Below, one piece after another: positions 46,233 to 56,175 of a DNA stretch of 64,000 bases. Source of the DNA: Aquimarina sp. TRL1 (GTDB taxonomy: Bacteria > Bacteroidota > Bacteroidia > Flavobacteriales > Flavobacteriaceae); the NCBI RefSeq assembly GCF_013365535.1, contig NZ_CP053590.1, positions 412,001 through 476,000 on the forward strand, in the 5' to 3' direction. The notes beneath the pieces are model-generated. The model saw nothing but the letters and a program-made list of their open reading frames with translations. It was not told the origin of the DNA and ran no database searches. The position numbers were made by a program, and so were the translations under genes. How positions within the stretch are numbered: position 1 is the stretch's first letter; every line of letters begins with the position of its first letter.

Positions 46233-48050
46233 ATGAATCGTATTTCACCCAAACAAGCTAGTGTGCATTTAACCCCCAAGCATTGGTATAAAAGTAATCG
46301 ACATCTGATAAAAAAGGCAATATGCGAATTTTATCATGAATTATTAATCAAACCCACCATTGTTTCTTCTTCAAAAAATGGATGGAACACCTATGAATTA
46401 GCCGTAAAGAACAGCACTATTAAATACACATTTGATGCTAAGCTCTTACACTTACGTCATCTTTGGATTAAAGATGATTCTTTAAGAAAAACAGACAATA
46501 ATCGTCCTTCAGAACTGGATGTAGTTTCATTTTTCAAGGAGTTTAAAAGTGACTTAGGAATTGATGACGCCAGATTTCCTGTCTACCTGGAAGAAGTTAT
46601 AAGCACACTCCACGGAAGTATTTATAAATTATCTTCGGACAACCTCACATCGGATGAGTTGGTACATGCTGATTTTCAAACTATCGAAAAATCAATGACC
46701 GAAGGACATCCGGGTTTTGTAGCTAATAATGGACGAATCGGTTTTGATAGCACGGATTATCAAGCCTATGCTCCTGAGACTGGAAAAACATTTTCGCTTA
46801 TTTGGTTAGCTGGACACAAAGACCACACGCATTATTCTGCAAAAAAAGAATTGCCATATAAAATCCTTATCGAACAGGAATTAGGAAAGGATACAATAAC
46901 TCGCTTTAATCAAATAATAACAGAAAAAGGGCAACATCCCGAATCATATTATTTTATCCCCGTACACCCCTGGCAATGGCACAATAAACTAGTCAATATA
47001 TTCTCCCCTCAGATTGCAAAAGGAGATTTGATTTTTCTAGGTTCCAATCCTGATCAATACCAACCACAACAATCAATCAGAACCTTATTTAATATCAGCA
47101 ACCCTCATAAATTCTATACAAAAACAGCCTTATCTATTCTGAATATGGGCTTTGTCAGAGGGTTAGCGATGTATTATCTGGAATCCGCTCCTAAAGTTGC
47201 TGCCTGGCTAGAAGAACTACTCTATAAGGATCCTTATATAATAGAAACAAATTTCAGAATGCTTAGTGAAATCGGAGCTGTTAGTTTTATCAATCCTTAT
47301 TTTGAGGCGCTTGGTCCCGAGAGCGAATACAACAGACTATTGGCTTCATTATGGAGAGAAAGCCCTACGAATATGATTAAAAGAGAGCAAAAATTAATGA
47401 CTATGGCTGCTTTTTTACATATTGACACCAACGGAGAAGCCTTCCTACCTAAACTCATAAACGCCTCTGGTCTATCAATCGATGACTGGCTCAGAAGTTA
47501 TCTCAAAGCATATTTAAGCCCATTTATTCATTGTTTTTACAAATACGATCTTGTGTTCATGCCACATGGAGAAAACCTGATCATGGTTATGGATAACAAT
47601 GTTCCAGTAGGAAGTTTTTTAAAAGACATTACAGATGAGGCTACAATCTTAAGCCCAGATATTGATGTTCCTGAAGAAATAAAGCGTATATACGAGGTCG
47701 TTCCGGATGATATTAAAATACTTTCTTTCTTCATCGATATTTTCGACGGTTTCTTCAGGTATATGGCACACATACTGGAAGAACATGCTGCTTATGATCA
47801 AAATAATTTCTGGAGAATAGTCGCTGAAAATATTCAACAATATCAAGAAAGACACCCTGAGCTAAACGATAAGTTTGACCATTATGACCTTTTTGCCGGA
47901 GAGTTCCAGTTATCGTGTTTAAACAGGCTTCAACTAAATCAAAATCGTCAAATGATTGATATGCATGATGCGGTATCTCAATTGCAATTTGTAGGAAAAT
48001 TACAAAATCCCATAGCGATTTTTAAAAAGGAAAATACATTCACCAACTAA
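46233..48050 (+). CDS. IucA/IucC-family siderophore synthetase (DesD-like), first paralogue
   Basis: 605 residues, full-length NIS synthetase: EGHPGFVANNGRIGFD, IPVHPWQWHNK, QQSIRTLFN, KTALSILNMGFVRG and FMPHGENLIMV. These are the ATP-, substrate- and Mg-contacting motifs of the family. It joins N-hydroxy-N-acyl diamine units by amide bonds. It shares all motifs with the 602-residue protein two genes downstream and is 11 bp before the acyltransferase gene. Confidence 0.93.
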   Translation: MNRISPKQASVHLTPKHWYKSNRHLIKKAICEFYHELLIKPTIVSSSKNGWNTYELAVKNSTIKYTFDAKLLHLRHLWIKDDSLRKTDNNRPSELDVVSFFKEFKSDLGIDDARFPVYLEEVISTLHGSIYKLSSDNLTSDELVHADFQTIEKSMTEGHPGFVANNGRIGFDSTDYQAYAPETGKTFSLIWLAGHKDHTHYSAKKELPYKILIEQELGKDTITRFNQIITEKGQHPESYYFIPVHPWQWHNKLVNIFSPQIAKGDLIFLGSNPDQYQPQQSIRTLFNISNPHKFYTKTALSILNMGFVRGLAMYYLESAPKVAAWLEELLYKDPYIIETNFRMLSEIGAVSFINPYFEALGPESEYNRLLASLWRESPTNMIKREQKLMTMAAFLHIDTNGEAFLPKLINASGLSIDDWLRSYLKAYLSPFIHCFYKYDLVFMPHGENLIMVMDNNVPVGSFLKDITDEATILSPDIDVPEEIKRIYEVVPDDIKILSFFIDIFDGFFRYMAHILEEHAAYDQNNFWRIVAENIQQYQERHPELNDKFDHYDLFAGEFQLSCLNRLQLNQNRQMIDMHDAVSQLQFVGKLQNPIAIFKKENTFTN

Positions 48051-48061
48051 TACAGAGGATT

Positions 48062-48682
48062 ATGTCAGCTAAGAACGTCATCAATACTAATTATAAAAAT
48101 AATACTCCCGCTGTTGTATACACCAAAACAATAGAAGGATTAGGAGATATTAGTCTTCGACCTATGCATGTCGCTTCTGATATCAAAACAATCCACGAAT
48201 GGGTTACACAACCTTATGCTGCTTTCTGGGGGATGGAAAAAAACACATTGGAAGAAGCCACGACAATCTACAATGATTTACTTGCGCTTCCATACCACGA
48301 TGCGTTTATCGGGATACTAGATGGTGCCCCTATCTTCTTAATGGAACGCTATGAGGCTTCTAAAGATATCATCGGATCATATTACAATGCATTAGCAAAT
48401 GATATTGGAATGCACATATTAGTAGGTCCTCCTACAAAAAGAATCCCTTCTTTTACCTGGAATATTTTCACTACTGTTATGGAATTTCTTTTTTCTGATC
48501 CAGCTACAAACAGGGTTGTGGTAGAACCTGACAGCAATAATAAAAAAATCCATGTCCTGAATAAAAGAGCCGGGTTCAAATACCAAAAAGAAATCCAGTT
48601 ACCACATAAAAAAGCACATCTGGCTTTTTGTGAAAGAATTGATTTTGAAAAAGCTATCAAAACCAATGCTGCTACTATTTAA
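48062..48682 (+). CDS. Siderophore N-acyltransferase, GNAT (IucB/DesC-like)
   Basis: 206 residues. The N-terminal LRPMHVASDIKTIHEWV and AFWGM, and the late RVVVEPDSNNKKIHVLNKRAGF, are the IucB/AlcB/DesC signature. It transfers an acyl group (acetyl or succinyl) from CoA to the hydroxylamine, completing the hydroxamate. It is enclosed by the two NIS synthetase genes with gaps of 11 and 19 bp. Confidence 0.93.
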   Translation: MSAKNVINTNYKNNTPAVVYTKTIEGLGDISLRPMHVASDIKTIHEWVTQPYAAFWGMEKNTLEEATTIYNDLLALPYHDAFIGILDGAPIFLMERYEASKDIIGSYYNALANDIGMHILVGPPTKRIPSFTWNIFTTVMEFLFSDPATNRVVVEPDSNNKKIHVLNKRAGFKYQKEIQLPHKKAHLAFCERIDFEKAIKTNAATI

Positions 48683-48701
48683 AACCTAAACCAAACAACT
48701 A

Positions 48702-50510
48702 ATGAACACTGTCAATACGATATATGAGCAAGAAATAACCCCACACCTTATACCCGAAATCTGGGAAAAAGTAAATCGCTTACATACCCGAAAAATTCTT
48801 AGTGAACTTGCTCATGAATTAATTATAACCCCCGAATTACAACAAACCAATAACCATTGGGGACATTACAAAGTGATCGCTGATACTCCTGAGATCACGT
48901 ATACTTTTAAAGCCAAGAAATACGCATTAGATCACTGGCATATTGACCCCAAATCAATTACAAAATATCATCACAAAGAAAAGCAACCTCTGGATTCTCT
49001 TAAATTTATTATTGAATTCAGGCATACACTGGGGATCTCTGATGAAATGCTTCCTACTTATATGGAAGAAATCACCAGTACATTGTTTAGTGCTGCTTTT
49101 AAATACAAGAAAGAAACATTTGATGCTGCTTCTTTAGTACATCAAGATTTTCAGGGGATCGAACATGCAATGACAGAAGGACACCCTTGCTTTATTGCCA
49201 ACAATGGAAGGATCGGGTTTAACACCAAAGAATTTTTAGCTTACTCTCCAGAAGCTGACCACCCTTTTCATATTATCTGGATTGCGGGTCATAAAGAGAA
49301 TGCTAGTTTTTATTGCACAAAAGAGCTCTCTTATCAAAAAGTGATGGCTCAGCAATTAGGAGAAGAAACGATTACTAGGTTTAATACTACATTAATTGAT
49401 AAATCACTTTCTCCAGAAGCATATATATTCATTCCTGTTCACCCATGGCAATGGAATAATAAAATAACCACTGTTTTTTCACAGGATATAGCGAATCAAT
49501 CCATTGTATATTTAGGAGAAGGTCCTTATCGACATTCTGCTCAGCAATCCATTCGATCACTGTACAACCTCGACCACCCAAAAAAGTTTTATACCAAAAC
49601 TTCTTTATCCATTCTCAATATGGGATTTATGCGAGGGTTATCACCGTACTATATGGGGAGCACCCCCCCAATTACCGAATGGATTTCTGAGCTATTAGAT
49701 ACTGATTCCTACCTTAATAAAAAAGGGTTTACCATGCTTAGAGAAGTTGCTACAGTCGGGTATAGAAACCTGTACTTCGAACCTCTTGGAAAAACAAAAG
49801 CACATAATAAAATGCTCTCTGCTCTCTGGAGAGAAAGTCCTGATACCAAAATCCAGGAAGGGGAACAGCTAATGACCATGGCAGCACTCCTGCATCAAGA
49901 TAATGAAGGCAATTCTTTTCTCAAGGAGATTATTAAAGCCTCCCCAATCAATACAGAAAGCTGGGTACAACAGTATTTATCTGCTTATTTAGCCCCGCTT
50001 ATCCATTGCTTTTATAAATACGGTATCGTATTTATGCCTCATGGAGAAAACTTGATTCTAGTCATGAAGGATCACATTCCTGTCAGGGCTATCATGAAAG
50101 ATATTACAGAAGAAGTAATTGTGTTCAATGATCAACTAACACTCCCTGAAAAAGTACAACGACTGTATACAGAAACCACTGATGAAATGCAGATTCTATC
50201 CATTTTTACAGATGTATTCGATTGTATTTTCAGGTTTATCACCCCTATTCTGGATGAACATTGCAATTATCCTGAAACATTATTTTGGAAACAGGTAGCT
50301 ATTTGCATTCATAAATACAAACAAGCTCACCCGGAATTAACCCCTAGATTCGAACGTTATGACATCTTTGTCAAGCAATTCAAAAGGTGCTGTCTTAATC
50401 GTTTACAATTAGATAACACCAAACAGATGTTAAACCTGGCTGCCCCAATCGAAAGCCTAAAACTGGAAGGCACTCTGGAGAATCCAATTGCACCATTTCG
50501 GAAATTATAA
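48702..50510 (+). CDS. IucA/IucC-family siderophore synthetase (DesD-like), second paralogue
   Basis: 602 residues with the same motif set as the protein at 46233 (EGHPCFIANNGRIGF, IPVHPWQWNNK, QQSIRSLYN, KTSLSILNMGFMRG, FMPHGENLILV). The pair clearly came from one duplication but has diverged well along its length. The two may carry out successive couplings or work as a hetero-oligomer. The start at 48702 follows the acyltransferase stop by 19 bp. Confidence 0.93.
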   Translation: MNTVNTIYEQEITPHLIPEIWEKVNRLHTRKILSELAHELIITPELQQTNNHWGHYKVIADTPEITYTFKAKKYALDHWHIDPKSITKYHHKEKQPLDSLKFIIEFRHTLGISDEMLPTYMEEITSTLFSAAFKYKKETFDAASLVHQDFQGIEHAMTEGHPCFIANNGRIGFNTKEFLAYSPEADHPFHIIWIAGHKENASFYCTKELSYQKVMAQQLGEETITRFNTTLIDKSLSPEAYIFIPVHPWQWNNKITTVFSQDIANQSIVYLGEGPYRHSAQQSIRSLYNLDHPKKFYTKTSLSILNMGFMRGLSPYYMGSTPPITEWISELLDTDSYLNKKGFTMLREVATVGYRNLYFEPLGKTKAHNKMLSALWRESPDTKIQEGEQLMTMAALLHQDNEGNSFLKEIIKASPINTESWVQQYLSAYLAPLIHCFYKYGIVFMPHGENLILVMKDHIPVRAIMKDITEEVIVFNDQLTLPEKVQRLYTETTDEMQILSIFTDVFDCIFRFITPILDEHCNYPETLFWKQVAICIHKYKQAHPELTPRFERYDIFVKQFKRCCLNRLQLDNTKQMLNLAAPIESLKLEGTLENPIAPFRKL

Positions 50511-50525
50511 ATTAACACATCATTT

Positions 50526-51113
50526 ATGAGCACCACACTTTCTATACATCCGATCAGCCAACTCATACGAAAGCGAAGAACAACCTATGCGAGTAATTAT
50601 ATCTCAAAAGAGATTCCTAAAGAATTGATTGAGGAAATTATTACCAATGCATTATGGGCTCCAACACATAAAAAAACGCAACCCTGGAGATTTATTGGTT
50701 TATCCGGCAAACATCAGGAGGTATTTGGACAATATATGATGGAATATTATAAAGAGCGTTTATCAGAAGAGCAATATCCTCCATCCCGCTATCAATCGAC
50801 GATAGAATACCCTAAAAATGCAACTATGATCGCTATTATATTTCAGCGAAGCCAGCGAGTAGAAATTGCAGAATGGGAAGAGATTGCTGCGATTTCGTGC
50901 GCTGTTCAGAATATGTGGCTTTCCTGTACTGCTTTGAATATAGGATGTTACTGGGATACCTGTGATGCTGCTATTGAATATGGTAATGCCCTCGATCTAA
51001 AAGAGCACGAACGCTGCCTCGGGATTTTCTATATGGGATATATACAAGAAGAGTCTCAAGAAAAACGAAAACGGAGCACCTTGAAAAGAAAGTTGGTTTG
51101 GGATATCAAATAA
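50526..51113 (+). CDS. Nitroreductase-family flavoprotein
   Basis: 195 residues, FMN-binding nitroreductase fold: RKRRTTYASNYISKE, ALWAPTHKKTQPWRF and GCYWDTCDAA. In the siderophore operon (15 bp after the synthetase gene) it could be a ferric-siderophore or flavin reductase that releases iron, or a tailoring enzyme. Generic nitroreductase activity is the conservative call. Confidence 0.85.
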   Translation: MSTTLSIHPISQLIRKRRTTYASNYISKEIPKELIEEIITNALWAPTHKKTQPWRFIGLSGKHQEVFGQYMMEYYKERLSEEQYPPSRYQSTIEYPKNATMIAIIFQRSQRVEIAEWEEIAAISCAVQNMWLSCTALNIGCYWDTCDAAIEYGNALDLKEHERCLGIFYMGYIQEESQEKRKRSTLKRKLVWDIK

Positions 51114-51143
51114 GGGGGATTTTCCCAAACTAACCATAGAAAG

Positions 51144-51188
51144 CACATCAGTTTATTAATGATAACGCCAACATTATTAATTGATGTG
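51144..51188. terminator. Shared terminator between convergent nitroreductase and AraC genes
   Basis: CACATCA (51144-51150) pairs with TGATGTG (51182-51188), with AT-rich pairs inside and AAAG/CTTT flanks, giving short T-runs on both strands. Confidence 0.5.
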
Positions 51189-51200
51189 TCTTTCATTATA

Positions 51201-52211
51201 TCAAACAACTGATACTTCTAATTTTCTAAATTTCTTTGGTGTTAGTTTATTCATTTTTTTAAAAGCAGCGGTAAAATGCGTTGAGTTTTTATACCCTACC
51301 AGTTCCGAGATTTCATAAATAGGCTTTTTTGTATGAATCAACAGCTTCTTTGCCTTTTTCATTCTTTCGTGAATGGTATATTCAAAAATAGTCTTTCCAA
51401 ACACCCGTTTAAATTCTTTTTTCAGGATAAAATCATTCATTCCTACCTGTCTGGCCAATTGATGAATCGAATATTGAACAGTTAAATCTGCCCCAATAAT
51501 AGCTTGCACCTGGTATACTTTTTTTACCAGATTATCTTTATTAGACATGTCAATACTAATCGTTTTGATCAAATCTAATTTCATCGATAACAATTCTAAT
51601 ATTTTTGACTCGAGGAATAATCGTTTTAAAGCTCCTGCTTTTTGATCCGAAAAAATATCTGTAAGAACTCCTTGTGTTTTAGCGCAAATCGGTTCTATAA
51701 ATTTAGTTCCCAAGTGATCCAAGTCATACTTTGCCTTGATAGAAAAATCTTCATGAAGCCCCCGATTCGTTATAAAATCTGAATTCATCCGTATTTTGAT
51801 TTCCTTCAGGTATTTATTTTTATTGTATAAAACAGTACCAGAAACTTTTGATAAATACACCAAATAGCTTTCCTGACTTTCATATATAATATCCTCTTCC
51901 CTTCCTTTTACCTTTATAATCTGTTCCCCATTAATTAAATACGAAAGCTCTAAAAAATCCTTTATTCCATACTCATCTTCCTTAGCATCTTGCTTTAATA
52001 ATACGTCGAATATATAGATACTAAATCCATCGAAACTATAATATTCTAAGTATCCATCTCCAAATTCTTCCAAAAATTTGAAGTATTTTACTTTCATCCC
52101 CCCCAGAAAATACTCATTAATCAACACATTCATAGCAGATATAGGAACCCTATCTTCCTCTCTTACACAGGTACTTTCAGACAGTTCTTTTTCCCGTCTT
52201 TTTTTTTCCAT
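51201..52211 (-). CDS. AraC-family regulator of the siderophore receptor
   Basis: 336 residues. The C-terminal 100 residues form an AraC double helix-turn-helix (SIHQLARQVGMNDFILKKEF, then KPIYEISELVGYKNSTHFTAAF). The N-terminal part is an effector domain with charged, beta-rich character. Regulators of this type (PchR, YbtA, AlcR) bind the ferri-siderophore and activate its receptor gene. It is divergent from the TonB receptor across 82 bp, supporting the same role here. Confidence 0.88.
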   Translation of the reverse strand: MEKKRREKELSESTCVREEDRVPISAMNVLINEYFLGGMKVKYFKFLEEFGDGYLEYYSFDGFSIYIFDVLLKQDAKEDEYGIKDFLELSYLINGEQIIKVKGREEDIIYESQESYLVYLSKVSGTVLYNKNKYLKEIKIRMNSDFITNRGLHEDFSIKAKYDLDHLGTKFIEPICAKTQGVLTDIFSDQKAGALKRLFLESKILELLSMKLDLIKTISIDMSNKDNLVKKVYQVQAIIGADLTVQYSIHQLARQVGMNDFILKKEFKRVFGKTIFEYTIHERMKKAKKLLIHTKKPIYEISELVGYKNSTHFTAAFKKMNKLTPKKFRKLEVSVV

Positions 52212-52241
52212 AATGCGTCATTTTAATCTTTTTACAGACAC

Positions 52242-52282
52242 TACTTTTGCAATGAAATTTTATTTAGATCAAATATAAATAA
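52242..52282 (+). promoter_or_regulatory. Promoter and putative iron box of the siderophore receptor
   Basis: -7 box TACTTTTG (52242-52249), 10 nt, then a perfect inverted repeat TTATTTA-N9-TAAATAA (52260-52282). It shares 21/23 bases with the site before the decarboxylase gene. The AraC gene diverges from the same 82-bp gap. Confidence 0.7.
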
Positions 52283-52293
52283 TAAATTAAGTT

Positions 52294-54654
52294 TTGTTTA
52301 TAAAAATGTTGAAATTTGTAAAAAGAAATGCCCCTTCGTTTCTTTTCTTTCTGGTTTCTGTTGCTTTCTCGCAAAGTAAAATTACCGGAACAGTCACTGA
52401 CGAGAATGCAACTCCAATCCCTGAAGCGACTATTCTTATTAAAGAAATTAATGGCAAAGGAACGGTCAGTAATTTTAATGGTCAGTTTTCCTTAGAACTA
52501 CCAAAAGGATCCTACACACTGGTTACCAGCTATCTAGGATTCAAAAGCACTCATACCAAAATCGTCCTCTCTGAAGGAGATCAAAAGGAAATTACCATTG
52601 CTCTAAAAGAGGATATCAATCAGCTCAAAGATGTGCATCTTACTGCCAAAACAGGAGCTTCCAAAGTTAAGGAGCAGGCTTTTGAGGTAGAAGCGATACA
52701 GATAAAAGGATTAAAAAACATAAGTACAGATATCAATGCTGTACTACAAACAGTCCCTGGTGTTAATATCAGACAAAGCGGTGGTTTAGGTTCTGATTTT
52801 AATTTCTCTTTGAATGGGTTATCAGGAAAACAAGTAAAGTTTTTTATTAATAATATCCCACAAGAAAATCTGGGAAGCTCTTTAACTTTTAATAACTTCC
52901 CTGCTACACTAATCGAAAGAGTAGAGGTATTCAAAGGTGTCGTTCCTATCTATTTAGGCTCAGATGCGATGGGAGGTTCCATCAATATCATTACGAATAA
53001 GCATAAGAATAATTTCTTGGATGTTTCTTATGACGGTGGGTCTTTTAATACACATCGGGCAACTTTGAATACACAATACTACAGCAAAACCGGTTTTAAA
53101 ATCAACCTTTCTTCCTATTATAATTATTCGGATAATGATTATACAATTGATGGAATTCTGGTAAGAGACGAACTCGGAAATGATACAGGAGAAAGACGTA
53201 ATAATGTAAGACGGTTCCACGATGCTTATGAATCTCAAATGATCAATATACAAGCAGGAATTGTTGATAAGAAAATTGCTGATGAACTTGCGGTGAGATT
53301 TATCGCATCCTCCAACAATAATGAGATACAACACTCGATAGATCCGGAGCAACCATTTGGAGAAGTTTTTGAAGAAAATAATGTAAAACAAGCGGCTATC
53401 ATCTATAGAAAATCAAAACTCTTTAAAGAAAGGTTAAAATTAAATCTATATGCTTCTATTGCTGAAAACAGAGATAGAACTGTAGACACAGCATCCAGAA
53501 GATATGACTGGTTTGGTAATTTTAAAGTAGATGAAAGTAATGGAAATGTAGCAGGAGAGTTTGGAAGAGACAAAACGCTCTTTGAGTTCAAAGACAATAT
53601 TTACATGATTAATTTTTCTTCGAATTACGAAGTAAATGAAAACAGTTCTGTAAGTGTTAATTATACGAAAAACTACCTCAGAAGAAGAGGAAAAGACCCT
53701 GCAAAATTAGATGGCATCCCTTTTGAAACCCCTCATATTCTTGATAAAAATATACTAGGTCTTTCATACGATATCTCCTTACTTGACAATATGTTAAATA
53801 CTTCTCTTTTTACCAAGGGGTATATATTACAATCCGAAGGTGTCAAAAACACAGAAAGACATCAAATTAGTTTAGAATATTTCGAAAACAGATATGAAAA
53901 ATTAGGGTACGGAATGGCTTCCAGCTATAAAGTCACAAAAAACTTCTTACTTAAAGGATCCTTTGAAAAATCCTATAGAATCCCTGAAGGATACGAAATG
54001 TTTGGAGATGGATTACTACTAGAATCAAATCCATTTTTATTACCAGAAGAAAGTTACAACGGTAATTTAGGTTTTATCTGGGACCTAAAATGGAACGACA
54101 TCCGAGTTAATATCGACAGCAATTTATTTATACGGGATGTTAAAAACTTAATGGTTTTAACATCTGAAGGGATTTACTCCAGATATAATAACTATGCCGA
54201 AACAAATAATATTGGTATTGAGAGTGAAATAACAACCTCTTATAATGATTTCTTTTTTTCGGTAAATACTACTTATCAAAATATAAAGGACAAAAGAATA
54301 GGTGAACGTGTCGCCAATATCCCATACTTTTTTGGGAATCTGAGAACAGGATATAACTTTGAGGATCTATTCTCTGACCATGATAATTTATCCCTCTCTT
54401 TTGATTCCTATTATGTACATGAATTTCCTTTTATGTCTTTTAGTAATGGAAATCCTTCTAATAGGAGACATATACCCGAGCAGTTATCACACAATGCTCA
54501 ATTAGGATATTCTTTTAAAAAAGGACAATACAACATTTCTGTACAAGCGAGAAATTTTACAGATGCTGTTGTTAAGGACAATATGGATATACAAAAACCC
54601 GGAAGGGCATTCTATGTAAAATTCAGATACTTCATATCTAATAAAAACAATTGA
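52294..54654 (+). CDS. TonB-dependent siderophore receptor
   Basis: 786 residues (a start at 52306 is also possible). Signal peptide, then a carboxypeptidase-regulatory-like sandwich (TGTVTDENATPIPEATILI), a plug domain (VLQTVPGVNIRQSGGLG, IERVEVFKGVVPIYLGSDAMG) and a barrel ending VKFRYFIS. It should import the ferric siderophore through the outer membrane using TonB. It is divergent from the AraC regulator and followed after 25 bp by the DUF4374 lipoprotein gene. Shares the putative iron box with the biosynthetic operons. Confidence 0.93.
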   Translation: MFIKMLKFVKRNAPSFLFFLVSVAFSQSKITGTVTDENATPIPEATILIKEINGKGTVSNFNGQFSLELPKGSYTLVTSYLGFKSTHTKIVLSEGDQKEITIALKEDINQLKDVHLTAKTGASKVKEQAFEVEAIQIKGLKNISTDINAVLQTVPGVNIRQSGGLGSDFNFSLNGLSGKQVKFFINNIPQENLGSSLTFNNFPATLIERVEVFKGVVPIYLGSDAMGGSINIITNKHKNNFLDVSYDGGSFNTHRATLNTQYYSKTGFKINLSSYYNYSDNDYTIDGILVRDELGNDTGERRNNVRRFHDAYESQMINIQAGIVDKKIADELAVRFIASSNNNEIQHSIDPEQPFGEVFEENNVKQAAIIYRKSKLFKERLKLNLYASIAENRDRTVDTASRRYDWFGNFKVDESNGNVAGEFGRDKTLFEFKDNIYMINFSSNYEVNENSSVSVNYTKNYLRRRGKDPAKLDGIPFETPHILDKNILGLSYDISLLDNMLNTSLFTKGYILQSEGVKNTERHQISLEYFENRYEKLGYGMASSYKVTKNFLLKGSFEKSYRIPEGYEMFGDGLLLESNPFLLPEESYNGNLGFIWDLKWNDIRVNIDSNLFIRDVKNLMVLTSEGIYSRYNNYAETNNIGIESEITTSYNDFFFSVNTTYQNIKDKRIGERVANIPYFFGNLRTGYNFEDLFSDHDNLSLSFDSYYVHEFPFMSFSNGNPSNRRHIPEQLSHNAQLGYSFKKGQYNISVQARNFTDAVVKDNMDIQKPGRAFYVKFRYFISNKNN

Positions 54655-54679
54655 CAATCAGTAAATTAAAAACAAAAAG

Positions 54680-55999
54680 ATGAACACTAAAAGAATTAAT
54701 TGGAGTAAAAGCATACTTCTGCTTTTAACTATTTCGATAATCGCTTTCTCTTGTAAAAGCGATGATGATACAGTCGAACCTGATAAAGGACAATATGTTG
54801 TTAGTTTTCAAGCTAACCCAATTGGACAGAACAGACCTGTAGATTACTTACTAACACTTCCTTCAATAGAATCTCTTACTACCGGTGAAATTTCTGTAGA
54901 AGGCAAAGGAATTGAATTAAAAGGGTGGAATTATTTCCACGGTGCCAATAATACCATATTCACTACCCAATATACTGCTTCAGGAGTAACAACAGCATAC
55001 CAATTAAACGAAGCTGGAAAATTAACTGAAGTAAATAATTTTTCTACTCCAAGTGCTCCTATGAATTTCATTAATACTGATGATAAGAAAATGATCGCTG
55101 TAGAATTGTTAGGTTCATTAGATGATCCTAGTAAAGGTATTCCTAACAGGGATTTCAACATCATTAATACTGACAATGGTATGCTCGAAAAAAAGGTCAA
55201 CCATGCAATAGACAGTAATGACGGTAAAAATGAAGGTCCTGCATATATTCCATGGGTAACCGGAATGGTTCAAAACGGAGGAAAACTATTTGTTTCATAC
55301 CATAAATTACCAGCAGCAGGAACATATAACCCTATACAAGTAGAAGAAAAGGCACATGTAGCAATCTTCAAATACCCATCTTTCGAATTTGAAAAGCTTA
55401 TAGAAGATGATAGAACTAGTCCAATTGGTACTAATGGTCATGTAAACGGAATTGAAAAAACAGAAAATGGAGATATCTATTCGTATTCTTCTTCTGCTAC
55501 AACTTGTGCATTAGCTGGAGCGACAAAACCTTCTGGTATTTTAAAAATTAAAAATGGAGCTACTACCTTTGATCCTGATTACTTTTTTGATGTAGAAAAT
55601 GCTACTAACGGAGGTAAAATCTTTTGGATGGATTATGTAGGAAACAACAAAGCACTAGCAAGAATAATTTTGGATGACACTATTGGTCCTTGGGGAGTAT
55701 ACAATGAGCAAGGTCCTTTCTTTAAACTAGTTGTTATTGACCTAGTACAAAAAACAGTAACAGATGTTCAAGGATTATCTCCTCATGCCAACCGGTATAC
55801 TGCCCCTTTATTTGTGGAAAATGGAATCGCATATCTAAGTAGTCGAGTAGGAGGAATGCCTATAGGTCCACCAGTTAACGGAGATATTAAAGATGGAACA
55901 TCTCATATTTATATCGTAAACCCTGAAACTGCTACAGCAACTAAAGGAGCGAAAATAAACGGGCTTTCTATCAAAGGTATTTTTAAGATTTCTAACTAA
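54680..55999 (+). CDS. DUF4374-like surface lipoprotein (XusB-type siderophore binder)
   Basis: 439 residues. The lipoprotein signal ends AFSC (Cys25), followed by KSDDD, the acidic tag that exports Bacteroidota lipoproteins to the cell surface. The body shows repeated beta-strand blocks as in a beta-propeller and matches the DUF4374 family as I remember it. In Bacteroides, XusB, the siderophore-binding surface partner of the XusA receptor, is of this kind. Placed 25 bp after the receptor gene, it probably captures ferric siderophore and hands it to the receptor. The XusB link is recalled knowledge, not a search result. Confidence 0.8.
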   Translation: MNTKRINWSKSILLLLTISIIAFSCKSDDDTVEPDKGQYVVSFQANPIGQNRPVDYLLTLPSIESLTTGEISVEGKGIELKGWNYFHGANNTIFTTQYTASGVTTAYQLNEAGKLTEVNNFSTPSAPMNFINTDDKKMIAVELLGSLDDPSKGIPNRDFNIINTDNGMLEKKVNHAIDSNDGKNEGPAYIPWVTGMVQNGGKLFVSYHKLPAAGTYNPIQVEEKAHVAIFKYPSFEFEKLIEDDRTSPIGTNGHVNGIEKTENGDIYSYSSSATTCALAGATKPSGILKIKNGATTFDPDYFFDVENATNGGKIFWMDYVGNNKALARIILDDTIGPWGVYNEQGPFFKLVVIDLVQKTVTDVQGLSPHANRYTAPLFVENGIAYLSSRVGGMPIGPPVNGDIKDGTSHIYIVNPETATATKGAKINGLSIKGIFKISN

Positions 56000-56039
56000 A
56001 TCTCTTTTTATAACTCCTGATACTTTGATGTATCAACCT

Positions 56040-56082
56040 ATACCCCCCTTTGAATAGGTATATTCAAAGGGGGGTATTTTTA
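56040..56082 (+). terminator. Terminator of the receptor-lipoprotein operon
   Basis: Perfect 16-bp stem (56040-56055 with 56062-56077), including six G-C pairs in a row, 6-nt loop, followed by TTTTTAT. The strongest terminator in the window. Confidence 0.93.
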
Positions 56083-56111
56083 TATTTCCTAAAAAAATCA
56101 AGAATGATCAA

Positions 56112-56142
56112 ATAAAAAAACCACCTCTAAAATGAGGTGGTT
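56112..56142 (-). terminator. Terminator of the HEIGH metallopeptidase gene
   Basis: AACCACCTC (56119-56127) with GAGGTGGTT (56134-56142), 6-nt loop, followed on the minus strand by seven T. Confidence 0.85.
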
Positions 56143-56175
56143 CCATTAAAAGTTCAAAGTCTCTTGTTTGTGTGT

